A stretch of DNA of 64,000 nt from Gammaproteobacteria bacterium (GTDB lineage Bacteria; Pseudomonadota; Gammaproteobacteria; HK1): the NCBI GenBank assembly GCA_021773635.1, contig JAJFJV010000006.1:1-64000 (forward strand), read 5' to 3'. The position numbers were made by a program, and so were the translations under genes. Numbering within the stretch: position 1 is the first letter of the stretch; the number at the start of each line of letters is the position of its first letter. The notes beneath the pieces are model-generated. The model searched no databases. It was given only the letters and a program-made list of their open reading frames with translations, and was not told the DNA's origin. Below, piece after piece: positions 1 to 7,464 of the stretch.

Positions 1-642
1 ATCTCTAAACCGATAGGCCGTGTACTCAATTCCTCTGTCCGTGTGAAAGATCATCCCTTTTTCTGGTTCTCTTCCCTTTAACGCATGACCCAAGGCATTC
101 AGTGTCAAAGTTACCGTTCGATCATGACTTAATGACCAACCGAGTATCCTCCGACTATAGGCATCCATCACCGTGGCCAAGTAACGCCACTTGCCTGCAA
201 GCTTCAGATAGGTGACATCGGCAACCCATACTTGATTCAGCTTCAACGGGCTCGGTTCTAGCCTCAACAGGTTATCGCCAGCAGCCTTGAAACGCTTCAG
301 GCCAGGCTGACGGCGGGTTACCTGCACCACACGCCCAACTAGCCCACTATCCCGCATCAGGCGCTCGACGCGCTTCTTTCCAATACAATAACCCTTATCC
401 TTCAGCGCTCTATGCACCCGAGGGCTTCCATAGGTACCCCGGCTTTGCTTATGTATCGAAACGATCTCTATGGTTAATGCGGCATCTTCTCTGGACCGCT
501 TTGATTTTGACCGTTTGAGCCAATCATAGTATCCACTGCGTGAGACCTTTAGCCATTCACAAAGATACTTTACTCCGAGTTTCCGGTTTCTCTGGATGAA
601 TCGATATCGTTCTGATGTGCTTCCGCGAGAAACCGTTGCCAC
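1..642 (-). CDS. IS3-family transposase OrfB, DDE integrase core (partial)
   Basis: This is the catalytic transposase half, expressed as an OrfAB fusion by -1 frameshifting. Reading the minus strand from 642 gives an open frame of 214 codons that runs off the window. It contains a segment of the HTH_21 type (CEWLKVSRSGYYDW, then RGTYGSPRVHRAL), followed by the rve integrase core. The first catalytic Asp is in WVADVTYL and the second in FHTDRGIEY. The catalytic Glu lies beyond the window edge. The frame could start at the GTG at 642 or be reached only by frameshifting from orfA. IS3 family membership is secure; the subgroup was not assigned. Confidence 0.9.
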   Translation of the reverse strand, partial: MATVSRGSTSERYRFIQRNRKLGVKYLCEWLKVSRSGYYDWLKRSKSKRSREDAALTIEIVSIHKQSRGTYGSPRVHRALKDKGYCIGKKRVERLMRDSGLVGRVVQVTRRQPGLKRFKAAGDNLLRLEPSPLKLNQVWVADVTYLKLAGKWRYLATVMDAYSRRILGWSLSHDRTVTLTLNALGHALKGREPEKGMIFHTDRGIEYTAYRFRD

Positions 643-935
643 TTTTTTAGGAGATCGTTCTCCTGCGTGAGGCGTGCAACGTCTTTACGTGCTTTTTTGA
701 GTTCATCCAACTCTTTTGTCTCTTGTTTTATGCTGGTGACCTTCTTTCTCTTGTCGGCCACGATCTTGCCTTCCCGATACTCTTTACGCCATCGTGACAG
801 CATGAATGGATGAATATCGAGCGTTGCCGCCACCTCTTTTACTTGAACACCCTCCAGGTGACTTAATAGCACTGCTTTTGCCTTAAATTCTTCCGTGTAT
901 CGCCAGGTCCTTCTTGGTTGATTGTATCTTGGCAT
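570..935 (-). CDS. IS3-family transposase OrfA (HTH_Tnp_1)
   Basis: This 121-residue DNA-binding partner of the transposase has an N-terminal helix-turn-helix (about residues 14-57, around FKAKAVLLSHLEGVQVKEVA and HPFMLSRWRKEY). A coiled-coil leucine-zipper region follows (about 70-105, ending ARLTQENDLLKKW), typical of IS3 OrfA. It overlaps the start of orfB by about 73 bases in the -1 frame, with a slippery heptamer in the overlap. In the family OrfA binds the terminal repeats and the OrfAB fusion transposes. Confidence 0.92.
   Translation of the reverse strand: MPRYNQPRRTWRYTEEFKAKAVLLSHLEGVQVKEVAATLDIHPFMLSRWRKEYREGKIVADKRKKVTSIKQETKELDELKKARKDVARLTQENDLLKKWQRFLAEAHQNDIDSSRETGNSE
642..648 (-). 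promoter_or_regulatory. Programmed -1 frameshift heptamer A-AAA-AAG between orfA and orfB
   Basis: The minus strand reads A AAA AAG with exactly the codon phasing (X XXY YYZ) needed for -1 slippage out of the orfA frame. Shifting here joins OrfA directly to the open orfB frame. This is the standard way IS3 elements make OrfAB; no stimulatory structure was assessed. Confidence 0.8.
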
Positions 936-985
936 CGAACACCCTCCTGTTAGGATTTAGTGTCCGTTTTATCGGGGGATGATCA

Positions 986-1015
986 CGTCCGACTGCATGC
1001 GTTTGTTATGATCAC
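986..1015 (-). other. attC-like half site (inverse core plus left arm) truncated by the IS3 element
   Basis: Directly at the stop codon of the ATPase gene the minus strand reads GTGATCATAAC, then AAACGCATGCAGTCGGACG, and then the IS3 end begins. TCATAAC fits the inverse core (RYYYAAC) loosely at its first base. The following AAACGCATGCAGTCGGAC resembles the left arm of many environmental integron attC sites. The first 11 bases are the exact reverse complement of the cassette start at 2734-2744, as expected because both derive from the junction of one circular cassette. The right half of the attC would lie beyond the IS, outside the window. Confidence 0.6.
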
Positions 1016-2703
1016 GCTTGTATGTCACGAATACGGTTGACTTCAGCAATAAACGGAGCGAAATGCGCAAAATCTACGGGATCATTTCTGGCACTTATAA
1101 ATTCCTCGAAGTCTCGCTTTCTATGCTCATCAAATTGGGAAATTGTTGTGCCATCCGAAAGGGTAGTTGTTTTTATAAAATTGCTGAACAAAGTCTCGGG
1201 GAAAGCGTTTTCAATGCCTTTCTTTGCGAGAGTGTTGCTTGAATTATGGGAGATTGAATAAGGAAAGGTATTGTTTTCCTCGCCTAATGAATGGTTTACG
1301 TCACAATCCCATACAAAGAGAACCTTACTTTGGTGGTTTGTCTTTGAAATGAATTGATAGATAGTTTTGAGTTGATTTTTCCCCGATGCCCCTTCAATAC
1401 CAGAAAGCACTTCTACATCACTAATTCCATTCAATTCCAACGCTTTAGAAATCACACTTGTGTTATAACCTTCAGTTATGATTACCACACCAGATCTAGC
1501 AACTTCATCAAATAATTTAATACCTTGCTCTATAGTTGCAAATCCCTGAGTAAGTATTTCGAGGGCTTCACTTTTAGATTTTTTCTCAATACGATTTTGA
1601 CCTGATTTATTCATAACAAATATAGAGTCCTCAGGTGCTAAAGCAATTGTAGTTGGAGAGTGTGTAACTAAAATAACCTTAACACCCTGCTTTAGGAATA
1701 TATTGCCGATAACTTCAAGCATGTTTTTCATCATTGATGGATGAAGTGAAGCATCAACTTCATCCATCAGTAGTAAATCAGGGAAGTGTAAATCTGCTGA
1801 TGATTTATAAACTGATGCAACCAAAGCCATTAATACCCGTTCTCCCGAAGACAAATGATCAAAATCGATCTCTAAGTTTGGTTTTACGGTATGTATTAAT
1901 TTAAGTTGATAGTCTCCGAACTGGTCGGACCCTTCTGGGGAACTAACTCTATAATCCAGTGTATCGAAGGTGGTTAATATTTCATTTACGAGGTCCCAAG
2001 GTTTTGGGCCATGCAGAGTGATAAATTCTTCCTCGGTTACAGCGTCATAGTTCTTACCATATTTCTCATTCTCGAAATCGTTGACTTGATTCCGTCTAAA
2101 TTTAATGTAGTAATCCCAAAATATTTTCCCCAGTTGATTGGGGAGAAAATTTTTCTTAAATACATAGGGCTTATACAAAGAGACAAAATCATCATGCTCA
2201 ATTTCGTCTATTGAATAAGGTATTTTCTTGGCTAACGACAAAATGCCAGTGGCTTGTTGGTTGTCCTTGATTTTCCTGCCGCTAAAATAGTTCTTAGCCT
2301 TTCTTCTGTATCCTTGTAACTTTTCATTTCGAGTAGCCCAAAAACTTTTTTTCCGATTCCTGCAAGTTTCGGCAATTTCAGAATATGAGTCTCCTAATTC
2401 AGCGCGCCATGATACTGCTTGAGGCTTTATATTTTGTTCGTGGTATTGCCATGCTGATTCCCTTTCGCTGGCGAGTTGATGCGCATTAAATGAAGGTTCT
2501 GTATCTAGTTTGAAATCTTCGTAGTTGAAGGCGACGATGTTGTCGTTTTCAATGCCATCAATAGCCACATTCTTGTTTACGATAGCTTGGATTAAATGAC
2601 TCTTCCCAGATCCATTAACACCAGTCAAAACGACAAAATCGGGAAACTCTACAGTGCTAAAGTCTTCTATTGAAAGATACTGCGATTCATATCTAAGTAG
2701 CAA
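1012..2703 (-). CDS. OLD-like ABC ATPase with TOPRIM-like C-terminal region
   Basis: This 563-residue protein resembles overcoming-lysogenization-defect (OLD) family ATPase-nucleases. Residues 28-35 form a Walker A (GVNGSGKS), 284-288 an ABC signature (LSSGE), 310-315 a Walker B (LLLMDE) followed by a D-loop-like DASLHP, and 347-350 an H-loop (THSP). Between Walker A and signature is a long charged insertion, possibly coiled coil. After the ATPase comes a TOPRIM-like stretch with an acidic residue in VIITEGYNT (about 406-414) and a DxD-type motif in FVWDCDVN (about 463-470). Relatives include nucleases of phage-defence systems, so a defence role is plausible but inferred. The gene is AT-rich, has no partner gene, and sits in a likely integron cassette. 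Confidence 0.75.
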   Translation of the reverse strand: MLLRYESQYLSIEDFSTVEFPDFVVLTGVNGSGKSHLIQAIVNKNVAIDGIENDNIVAFNYEDFKLDTEPSFNAHQLASERESAWQYHEQNIKPQAVSWRAELGDSYSEIAETCRNRKKSFWATRNEKLQGYRRKAKNYFSGRKIKDNQQATGILSLAKKIPYSIDEIEHDDFVSLYKPYVFKKNFLPNQLGKIFWDYYIKFRRNQVNDFENEKYGKNYDAVTEEEFITLHGPKPWDLVNEILTTFDTLDYRVSSPEGSDQFGDYQLKLIHTVKPNLEIDFDHLSSGERVLMALVASVYKSSADLHFPDLLLMDEVDASLHPSMMKNMLEVIGNIFLKQGVKVILVTHSPTTIALAPEDSIFVMNKSGQNRIEKKSKSEALEILTQGFATIEQGIKLFDEVARSGVVIITEGYNTSVISKALELNGISDVEVLSGIEGASGKNQLKTIYQFISKTNHQSKVLFVWDCDVNHSLGEENNTFPYSISHNSSNTLAKKGIENAFPETLFSNFIKTTTLSDGTTISQFDEHRKRDFEEFISARNDPVDFAHFAPFIAEVNRIRDIQA

Positions 2704-2733
2704 AATATTCGTCTCCGTGAATAAAACTGGTTA

Positions 2734-2746
2734 GTGATCATAACAA
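2734..2746 (-). other. Cassette 5' boundary / core-like site, arm of a 13-bp inverted repeat
   Basis: The minus strand reads TTGTTATGATCAC here, the exact reverse complement of the minus-strand sequence at 1015-1003 (13 of 13 bases). It contains GTTATGA, close to the integron core GTTRRRY; recombination would fall after the G at 2744. It lies 31 bases upstream of the ATPase start codon. An ordinary inverted repeat of unknown origin is the alternative. Confidence 0.5.
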
Positions 2747-2754
2747 TGAATATA

Positions 2755-2900
2755 CGGATCTGCATAAGATGCCAAAATCCGTGGCGGGTCCGCATATGAT
2801 GCTACATGGATGTCCTGCATTCTTCTAAAAGTAACCGTGAATTAAGGAGTTAGCACGCCACGCCTGCATTTTGGTGATTTTAAGCGGATCCGCATAAGAC
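2755..2900 (+). repeat. Three direct copies of a CGGATCCGCATAAGA-like repeat
   Basis: Copies begin at 2755 (CGGATCTGCATAAGATG), 2785 (CGGGTCCGCATATGATG) and 2885 (CGGATCCGCATAAGACA). The start-to-start distances are 30 and 100 bases, close to whole helical turns. They fill much of the 235-base gap between the accessory ATPase gene and the core gene at 2939. They could be binding sites for a recombinase or regulator at a cassette/attI junction, or the end repeats of a lost mobile element. No other feature was seen in this gap. Confidence 0.6.
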
Positions 2901-2938
2901 ATTCCCCCTTTGCTGCTCATCTCTACATATTCCCGCTA

Positions 2939-3772
2939 TCAACCATCCGGCTGCGTAATTTTTTCCACCGCGACGACCCAGGGCTCGTAACGCTTGCCAT
3001 AAGCCAGGGTTGCACTAAAGCGTGGTGGTTGATTATGGCGATTACGCCCACGCCCAACAGGCTTTAATTTGTCAAAGATCTCACGGTGGGCTAGAGGAAT
3101 ATTGATATGTCGCACCGACAAACCGGACAGGCGACCCTGGACACTCCACGTACCATCCTTGCTCCGCCTCGTGACCGCCTTTACCAGTCCGCGCGCAATC
3201 AGGTATTGCGTCTTATCCGGGTAGCGCCGTCTCAGTGAGCTGTAATCAGTTCCCACATCCACCATAAACAGGCGTGATTTTGCGGTGCGCTCCGTCATCA
3301 AGTTCTTCTTCACGCGCTCGGCCTCGCGAAGGAGTTTCTGGCTGTCCGGATTACGTCTAGCGAGGCCCTGCTTTTTCGCGTAGAGCGCCTTCTGTTTGGC
3401 CAGTTTCCGGCGCCAGGCCGGGCCATCCTGCTCCAACACCACGAAGGCCTCACGCGGCAGGCGGCGTAGCTGGCGTCTCGATTCCGATGTCGCCACAGTA
3501 CCGATGGCCGGAAAACCCAGTTCCACGAGCTTTTCCTTTCCCAGCCAACCTGGTGAATGATCGCTTCTGACCCGGATGCGCAGGCTGATGCCACTGTTTT
3601 CCCGATTAAGGCCCCAGCGATAAGGCATGCTCAGTTCACGCTCGGTGAGGCTAATGATGTCTGCCACCTCGGCAGAACGATTCCAGGCGACACTGCCCAG
3701 GGCAACGGCATTGGTGAGCAGGATGATTGCCAGACCCGCCATCCAGGTATGGCTACGCGACCAGGCGATCAT
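2939..3772 (-). CDS. DUF4824-like (GDYXXLXY) protein, membrane-anchored
   Basis: Function is not known. The 277-residue protein has one N-terminal membrane segment (about residues 10-30, TWMAGLAIILLTNAVALGSVAW) and then a basic, soluble domain. The stretch DVGTDYSSLRRRYPDKTQYL (about 173-192) resembles the GDYxxLxY signature of the DUF4824 family. Its start overlaps the stop of the upstream DUF2157 gene by 4 bases, so the two are translationally coupled and probably act together in the inner membrane. The downstream neighbour is the accessory region, so this is the last core gene on this side. Confidence 0.6.
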   Translation of the reverse strand: MIAWSRSHTWMAGLAIILLTNAVALGSVAWNRSAEVADIISLTERELSMPYRWGLNRENSGISLRIRVRSDHSPGWLGKEKLVELGFPAIGTVATSESRRQLRRLPREAFVVLEQDGPAWRRKLAKQKALYAKKQGLARRNPDSQKLLREAERVKKNLMTERTAKSRLFMVDVGTDYSSLRRRYPDKTQYLIARGLVKAVTRRSKDGTWSVQGRLSGLSVRHINIPLAHREIFDKLKPVGRGRNRHNQPPRFSATLAYGKRYEPWVVAVEKITQPDG

Positions 3773-4887
3773 GGTGCGCCCTCCCCACCGGCTACGTTAC
3801 TGGCACCGCGCAGGCGCATGAAGATCATCAGCAACAACAATGCGCTCAGGCCGACGATCAGGAAGAACAGGTATTTCGGCATGATCTCCCACCACCAGTC
3901 GAAAAACTTGGTGTAGAGAAAAATCACAAAAAAGACGTTGCCGGTATTCGCCGTGTCCGCCCAGCCACGGTGGATTCCCAGCCAGATGGCGCCGGCACTG
4001 AGCAGGAAACCAGCCAGCTGGTAGCCACCTTCAATGAAGTCGGTGTCGAACAGCAGATAGCTGCCCTCGCCCCAGTTAGACAGCACCAGCACCGGAAGCA
4101 GGACGGTCAGTAATCCGAACACCCGATAGATCACCGCAAAGCCGCCAAAATGCCGATGGTTCAATCCCCAGGGAAAGGCAAACAGCAATACGCCGGCGGG
4201 CAGAAAGTTCTCTGGCCGATAACCAAAATTCAGCCAGTACATACCGCCCCAGGTGCCGGTGCGAGCGGACAGAAAGGCGATCAGGCACAGGATTCCAGCC
4301 GCCAGCAGCAGGCGCACATCCAGCGTATAGGCGAGCAGGAAGGCAAAGGCGGCCCACGGCAGCAGCGCCTTGTCGGTGGGCGTGATGTTGAAGATGGCGC
4401 CCAGCATGGTGATGTTGAGGACAAAGCAGGCAAAGGCAACCATGGCGAACAGCTTGACGAAATAGCCGGAGGGGTCGCGCCGCTCCACCAGCAGGGTGGC
4501 GACAAACAGGATGAGGGGTGCGGCGATGAGAATCGCTACTTGCGCCCCGGTATCGAACAGGCCCCAGAACTGGTAGAAGACAAAAAAAGCGCTGGCGGCG
4601 AGGGCGACGGCGCCGAGGAAAGACGCAATGCGCATGCCGAGCGAAAGCTGTTTCGCCTGGTGACTGCGGTCGATATCGAAATCCCGGGCGAGGCCGGTAA
4701 GCAGTCCGTCGTGATAGCTAGCAACGGCTCTACGTTGTTCCTCATCCAGCGCCAGCACAGCGTCCGCTTCCAGCCGCACCAGCTCCTGCCGGAAAATACC
4801 GATCTGGTCGACCCGTTGCTGGGCCTCGGTTTTGGTGGCCTTGTTCACGCCCATGCAGGATTCCTGAATGCTCGTTTCGGTTCGCAT
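3769..4887 (-). CDS. DUF2157-like multispanning membrane protein
   Basis: This 372-residue integral membrane protein has unknown function. A hydrophilic N-terminal region (about residues 1-85, rich in E, R and Q) is followed by about ten hydrophobic segments up to residue 358, an arrangement seen in DUF2157 proteins. It forms a two-gene operon with the DUF4824-like gene. The upstream start at 4887 overlaps nothing; an in-frame ATG eleven codons later (4854, MGVNKATK) is an equally good start. Divergent to prfC, with 101 bases between the two start codons. Confidence 0.6.
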   Translation of the reverse strand: MRTETSIQESCMGVNKATKTEAQQRVDQIGIFRQELVRLEADAVLALDEEQRRAVASYHDGLLTGLARDFDIDRSHQAKQLSLGMRIASFLGAVALAASAFFVFYQFWGLFDTGAQVAILIAAPLILFVATLLVERRDPSGYFVKLFAMVAFACFVLNITMLGAIFNITPTDKALLPWAAFAFLLAYTLDVRLLLAAGILCLIAFLSARTGTWGGMYWLNFGYRPENFLPAGVLLFAFPWGLNHRHFGGFAVIYRVFGLLTVLLPVLVLSNWGEGSYLLFDTDFIEGGYQLAGFLLSAGAIWLGIHRGWADTANTGNVFFVIFLYTKFFDWWWEIMPKYLFFLIVGLSALLLLMIFMRLRGASNVAGGEGAP

Positions 4888-4988
4888 TGTACTGCTATCC
4901 CTATTGCGATTGTGCCGGCGCGGATTTGCATCCTCCCGCTATTTCCGTTCCAATCGCGCCCCCCATTCCACTGAATTAACGACCGCCG

Positions 4989-6554
4989 ATGCTCTCCCGC
5001 CGCACCTTCGCCATCATCTCCCATCCGGACGCCGGCAAGACCACGCTGACCGAGCAATTGCTGCTCTACGGCGGCGTGATTCAGGAGGCGGGTACGGTGA
5101 AGGCGCGCAAGGCGGCGCGGCACGCCACCTCGGACTGGATGGAACTGGAGAAACAGCGCGGCATCTCGGTGACCTCCTCGGTGATGCAGTTTCCCTATCG
5201 CGATCACATCATCAATCTGCTCGACACCCCGGGACATGGGGATTTTTCCGAGGATACCTATCGCACCCTGACCGCGGTGGACTCGGCGCTGATGGTGATG
5301 GATTCGGGCAAGGGTGTGGAGGACCGCACCATCAAGCTGCTGGAAGTGTGCCGGTTGCGCGATACCCCTATCTATACCTTTATTAACAAGCTCGATCGCG
5401 ATGGCCTTGAACCTATCGACCTGCTCGACGAGATTGAACAGGTGCTACAGATCCAGTGTGCACCGGTGACGTGGCCCATTGGGATGGGACGTACCTTCCA
5501 GGGGATCTATCACCTGGATGAGCAGATCATTTATCCCAACCCCGCCCGCTTTGAGGAAGGTGCACCCACTCCTGAACCATTCCCGGCATCGGATGATGCG
5601 GCACTGAATAAACTGACCGATGGTGGTGCGGAGGCGCTGCACGAGGAGATCGAGTTGGTACAGGGTGCGAGTCACCAATTTGATCACGAGGCCTACACCC
5701 GCGGTGAACTTACCCCGGTATTTTTCGGCACCGCACTCGGAAATTTCGGAATCCGCCAATTGCTGGATTCCTTTGTAGAGAACGCGCCGCAACCGCAACC
5801 ACGCGCCACCCGGGAACGGCTGGTGCAGCCGGAAGAGAGCGCCTTTACCGGCTTCGTATTTAAGGTACAGGCCAATATGGATCCAGCCCACCATGATCGC
5901 ATAGCCTTTCTGCGCGTCTGCTCCGGCAGCTTCGAGCAGGGTATGAAGCTGAGACACGTACGCCTGAAACGGGTCAAGCGCATCAATGACGCCATTCAAT
6001 TTTTTGCCGGCGAACGCGGCAAGGTAGAGATCGCCCGCGCTGGTGACATCATCGGCCTGCACAACCACGGCAATATCCATATCGGCGACACCTTCACCCT
6101 CGGTGAGGAGCTTCACTTTAGCGGCATCCCCGACTTCGCCCCCGAGTTATTCCGCCGTGCTCAGTTACGCGACCCTTTGCGCTCCAAGGCGCTGAACAAG
6201 GGGCTTGATCAACTTTGCGAAGAGGGTGCCACCCAGGTTTTCCGGCCCATCAATCGCAATGATGTAGTGCTCGGGGCCGTCGGCCCGCTGCAATTTGAGG
6301 TGGTGGCTTACCGGCTGAAAAATGAATACCGGGTGGAGTGTGGCTTTGAATCGGTGGCGGTGTACACCGCGCGCTGGGTGTACTGCGAAGATGAAACCAT
6401 GCTGAGGCGCTTTCGTACCCGCAACGAAGAACATCTGGCACTGGATCACAAGGATCAGCTGGTTTATCTGGCACCCACCCGGGTCAATCTGGATCTGGCT
6501 CGGGAACGCTGGCCAGAAGTTGAGTTCAAGGCCACCCGCGAGCACTCTGCCTAG
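4989..6554 (+). CDS. prfC: Peptide chain release factor 3 (RF3)
   Basis: RF3 is the GTPase that removes RF1/RF2 from the ribosome after peptide release. Residues 11-19 carry the P-loop (SHPDAGKTT), 79-83 the G3 motif DTPGH, and 133-136 the G4 motif NKLD. The rest matches domains II and III of the family (for example FKATREH near the C-terminus). At 521 residues it is nearly full family length. The ATG at 4989 is forced because a stop codon lies four codons upstream in frame; the ribosome-binding site is weak. It is monocistronic and followed by an inverted-repeat pair. Confidence 0.97.
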   Translation: MLSRRTFAIISHPDAGKTTLTEQLLLYGGVIQEAGTVKARKAARHATSDWMELEKQRGISVTSSVMQFPYRDHIINLLDTPGHGDFSEDTYRTLTAVDSALMVMDSGKGVEDRTIKLLEVCRLRDTPIYTFINKLDRDGLEPIDLLDEIEQVLQIQCAPVTWPIGMGRTFQGIYHLDEQIIYPNPARFEEGAPTPEPFPASDDAALNKLTDGGAEALHEEIELVQGASHQFDHEAYTRGELTPVFFGTALGNFGIRQLLDSFVENAPQPQPRATRERLVQPEESAFTGFVFKVQANMDPAHHDRIAFLRVCSGSFEQGMKLRHVRLKRVKRINDAIQFFAGERGKVEIARAGDIIGLHNHGNIHIGDTFTLGEELHFSGIPDFAPELFRRAQLRDPLRSKALNKGLDQLCEEGATQVFRPINRNDVVLGAVGPLQFEVVAYRLKNEYRVECGFESVAVYTARWVYCEDETMLRRFRTRNEEHLALDHKDQLVYLAPTRVNLDLARERWPEVEFKATREHSA

Positions 6555-6560
6555 ATAGTT

Positions 6561-6632
6561 GGCGGACGCGGTCCGCCCTACGCGTGCTAAACGGGCGGTA
6601 TAACAAGAATGGTAGGGCGGACCATGTCCGCC
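6561..6632. repeat. Facing pair of 21-bp repeats (GGCGGAC..GGTCCGCCCTAC family)
   Basis: The arms at 6561-6581 and 6612-6632 are reverse complements except for two central bases, with a 30-base spacer. Each arm itself contains the near-palindrome GGCGGAC-GGTCCGCC. The same 21-mer, again as a facing pair, is found at 12163-12217. Both pairs lie a few bases after the stop codon of a housekeeping gene, which suggests a REP-like extragenic palindrome that may also act in mRNA 3'-end formation. Confidence 0.8.
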
Positions 6633-6716
6633 TTTGGATACCGGCCGACCCAACCGCCCCACAACGCAATATCCTCGGGCAGAGAGAACAGTTTAGTGCG
6701 TAGGCAATATCGCCTC

Positions 6717-6755
6717 GTAACCCCAACCACTCTTAGCCGGAAAGGTGGCACAGCC
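6717..6755 (-). other. Short sequence homologous to the 3' end of the pentapeptide gene (gene remnant or mini-ORF)
   Basis: In frame with, and just downstream of, the MarR stop codon, the minus strand encodes CATFPAKSGWGYEA before a stop. This closely resembles the C-terminus of the pentapeptide protein at 8020-8529 (RCAAFPAKGGWGCAA), and the DNA is also similar (about 8039-8077). A 23-codon frame could start at a GTG near 6763, but its ribosome-binding site is poor. A leftover of a duplicated gene is more likely than an expressed peptide. Nothing else was seen in 6633-6797. Confidence 0.4.
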
Positions 6756-6797
6756 TTCATTCACATAACAGCAAACTGTGCCCAACCTCCCTACCGG

Positions 6798-7373
6798 TTA
6801 ATCAGCCTCCGGGCGGGCGTGTTCATAACAGATTCGATGAGTCTCATCGACGCTTAATGGGGCTCGGGTCAGACCACAGCGAAAGGCCTCACCCTCATCA
6901 TCCGTCAGCAGGTGACGGCAAGTGGCGCAGACTCCGAAGGTGCGATTACCGTGCCTTTCCTGCAGGGAAAACAGCAGGTGCTCCAGGGCACTGCCACACT
7001 TTTCCGTCAGCCCGGCCGCGACCTGCAACGCTTCGTCAGCCCCCATGGGTGAGCTGCGCATTTCCGCCAATAACTTCTGCCCGCTCGGGCTCAGCAACAG
7101 GCGTACCACACGGCGATCATCGCTGTCCGCCAGTTTGCGGATATAACCCTTGCGTTCAAGCACTCGCAATGACTGCGAGACCGTGCCCTTGGTAATTCCC
7201 AAGTACTCTCCCACCGCCGCCGGAGTGTTACTGAAACGATTGGCCTGACCAAGGTAGCTGAGGATCTGCAAGTGTACCGGCTGCAGACCATGGGCAGTCC
7301 CCAGCCGGCGCTGCTCGGCCCGCAACAAATTAGCCAGGCGCTCGATGAGAAAGAAGAAATTCGTTTCGCCCAT
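6798..7373 (-). CDS. MarR-family regulator with C-terminal cysteine cluster
   Basis: This is a winged-helix repressor/activator. Using the ATG at 7373 (MGETNFFFLIERL, with AAGG upstream) gives 191 residues; a longer frame starts at 7427 but would run over the divergent promoter. The wHTH covers about residues 30-100 (TPAAVGEYLGITKGTVSQSL, then the wing DSDDRRVVRLLLS). The tail holds four cysteines (CATCRHLL, FRCGL, RICYEHA), which could bind zinc, a cluster or haem, an addition not usual for MarR. It is divergent from the P460 cytochrome gene, so it probably controls that gene and itself in response to a redox or metal signal; that is inference. Confidence 0.85.
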   Translation of the reverse strand: MGETNFFFLIERLANLLRAEQRRLGTAHGLQPVHLQILSYLGQANRFSNTPAAVGEYLGITKGTVSQSLRVLERKGYIRKLADSDDRRVVRLLLSPSGQKLLAEMRSSPMGADEALQVAAGLTEKCGSALEHLLFSLQERHGNRTFGVCATCRHLLTDDEGEAFRCGLTRAPLSVDETHRICYEHARPEAD

Positions 7374-7376
7374 AGA

Positions 7377-7453
7377 CCTTAATAGTAGTGATTCGATACC
7401 AGTTTGACAAACCCGCGGACAGCCCATAAGGTATCGATGCGAAACTACTTAGG
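7377..7453. promoter_or_regulatory. Divergent operator: 24-base imperfect inverted repeat around a TTGACA promoter
   Basis: The arms 7377-7400 and 7430-7453 match at 16 of 24 positions, including a perfect 8-base core TCGATACC / GGTATCGA. Between them, TTGACA (7404-7409) with a weak -10 TAAGGT (7427-7432, spacing 17) could serve as the promoter of the P460 gene. The left arm ends next to the MarR start codon and the right arm runs into the AGGAGG ribosome-binding site of the P460 gene. This is a good candidate operator for the adjacent MarR protein. Confidence 0.5.
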
Positions 7454-7464
7454 AGGCTATCGCG

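Larger units (their letters stand above)
1..985 (-). mobile_element. IS3-family insertion sequence, left part only (cut by window edge)
   Basis: Two overlapping minus-strand reading frames, orfA (570-935) and orfB (642 down to 1), have the arrangement and motifs of an IS3-family transposase. The 5' end of the element appears to be at about 985, where the minus strand begins TGATCATCCCCCGAT; IS3 elements usually start with TG. The other end is outside the window, so the target duplication cannot be read. The insertion seems to lie inside an integron attC site belonging to the neighbouring gene. Both frames look intact as far as visible, so the element may still be active. Confidence 0.85.
986..2744 (-). 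mobile_element. Putative integron gene cassette carrying the ATPase gene
   Basis: The unit runs on the minus strand from a core-like GTTATGATCAC (2744 to 2734) through a single gene to the attC-like half at 1015-986. It has what a gene cassette needs: one promoterless-looking gene, a short 5' leader of about 40 bases, the stop codon inside the attC inverse core, and base composition far more AT-rich than the flanking genome. No integrase gene is in the window, so this may be part of an array continuing left of the IS or an isolated cassette. The attC identification rests on recognition by eye. Confidence 0.5.

Noticed and set aside
1018-2214. Plus-strand frames inside the ATPase gene (74, 79 and 67 codons).
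   Set aside because: They are antisense to the ATPase reading frame and show no protein features.
2755-2900. The three direct repeats as a CRISPR array.
   Set aside because: Only three short imperfect copies with unequal spacing and no cas genes.
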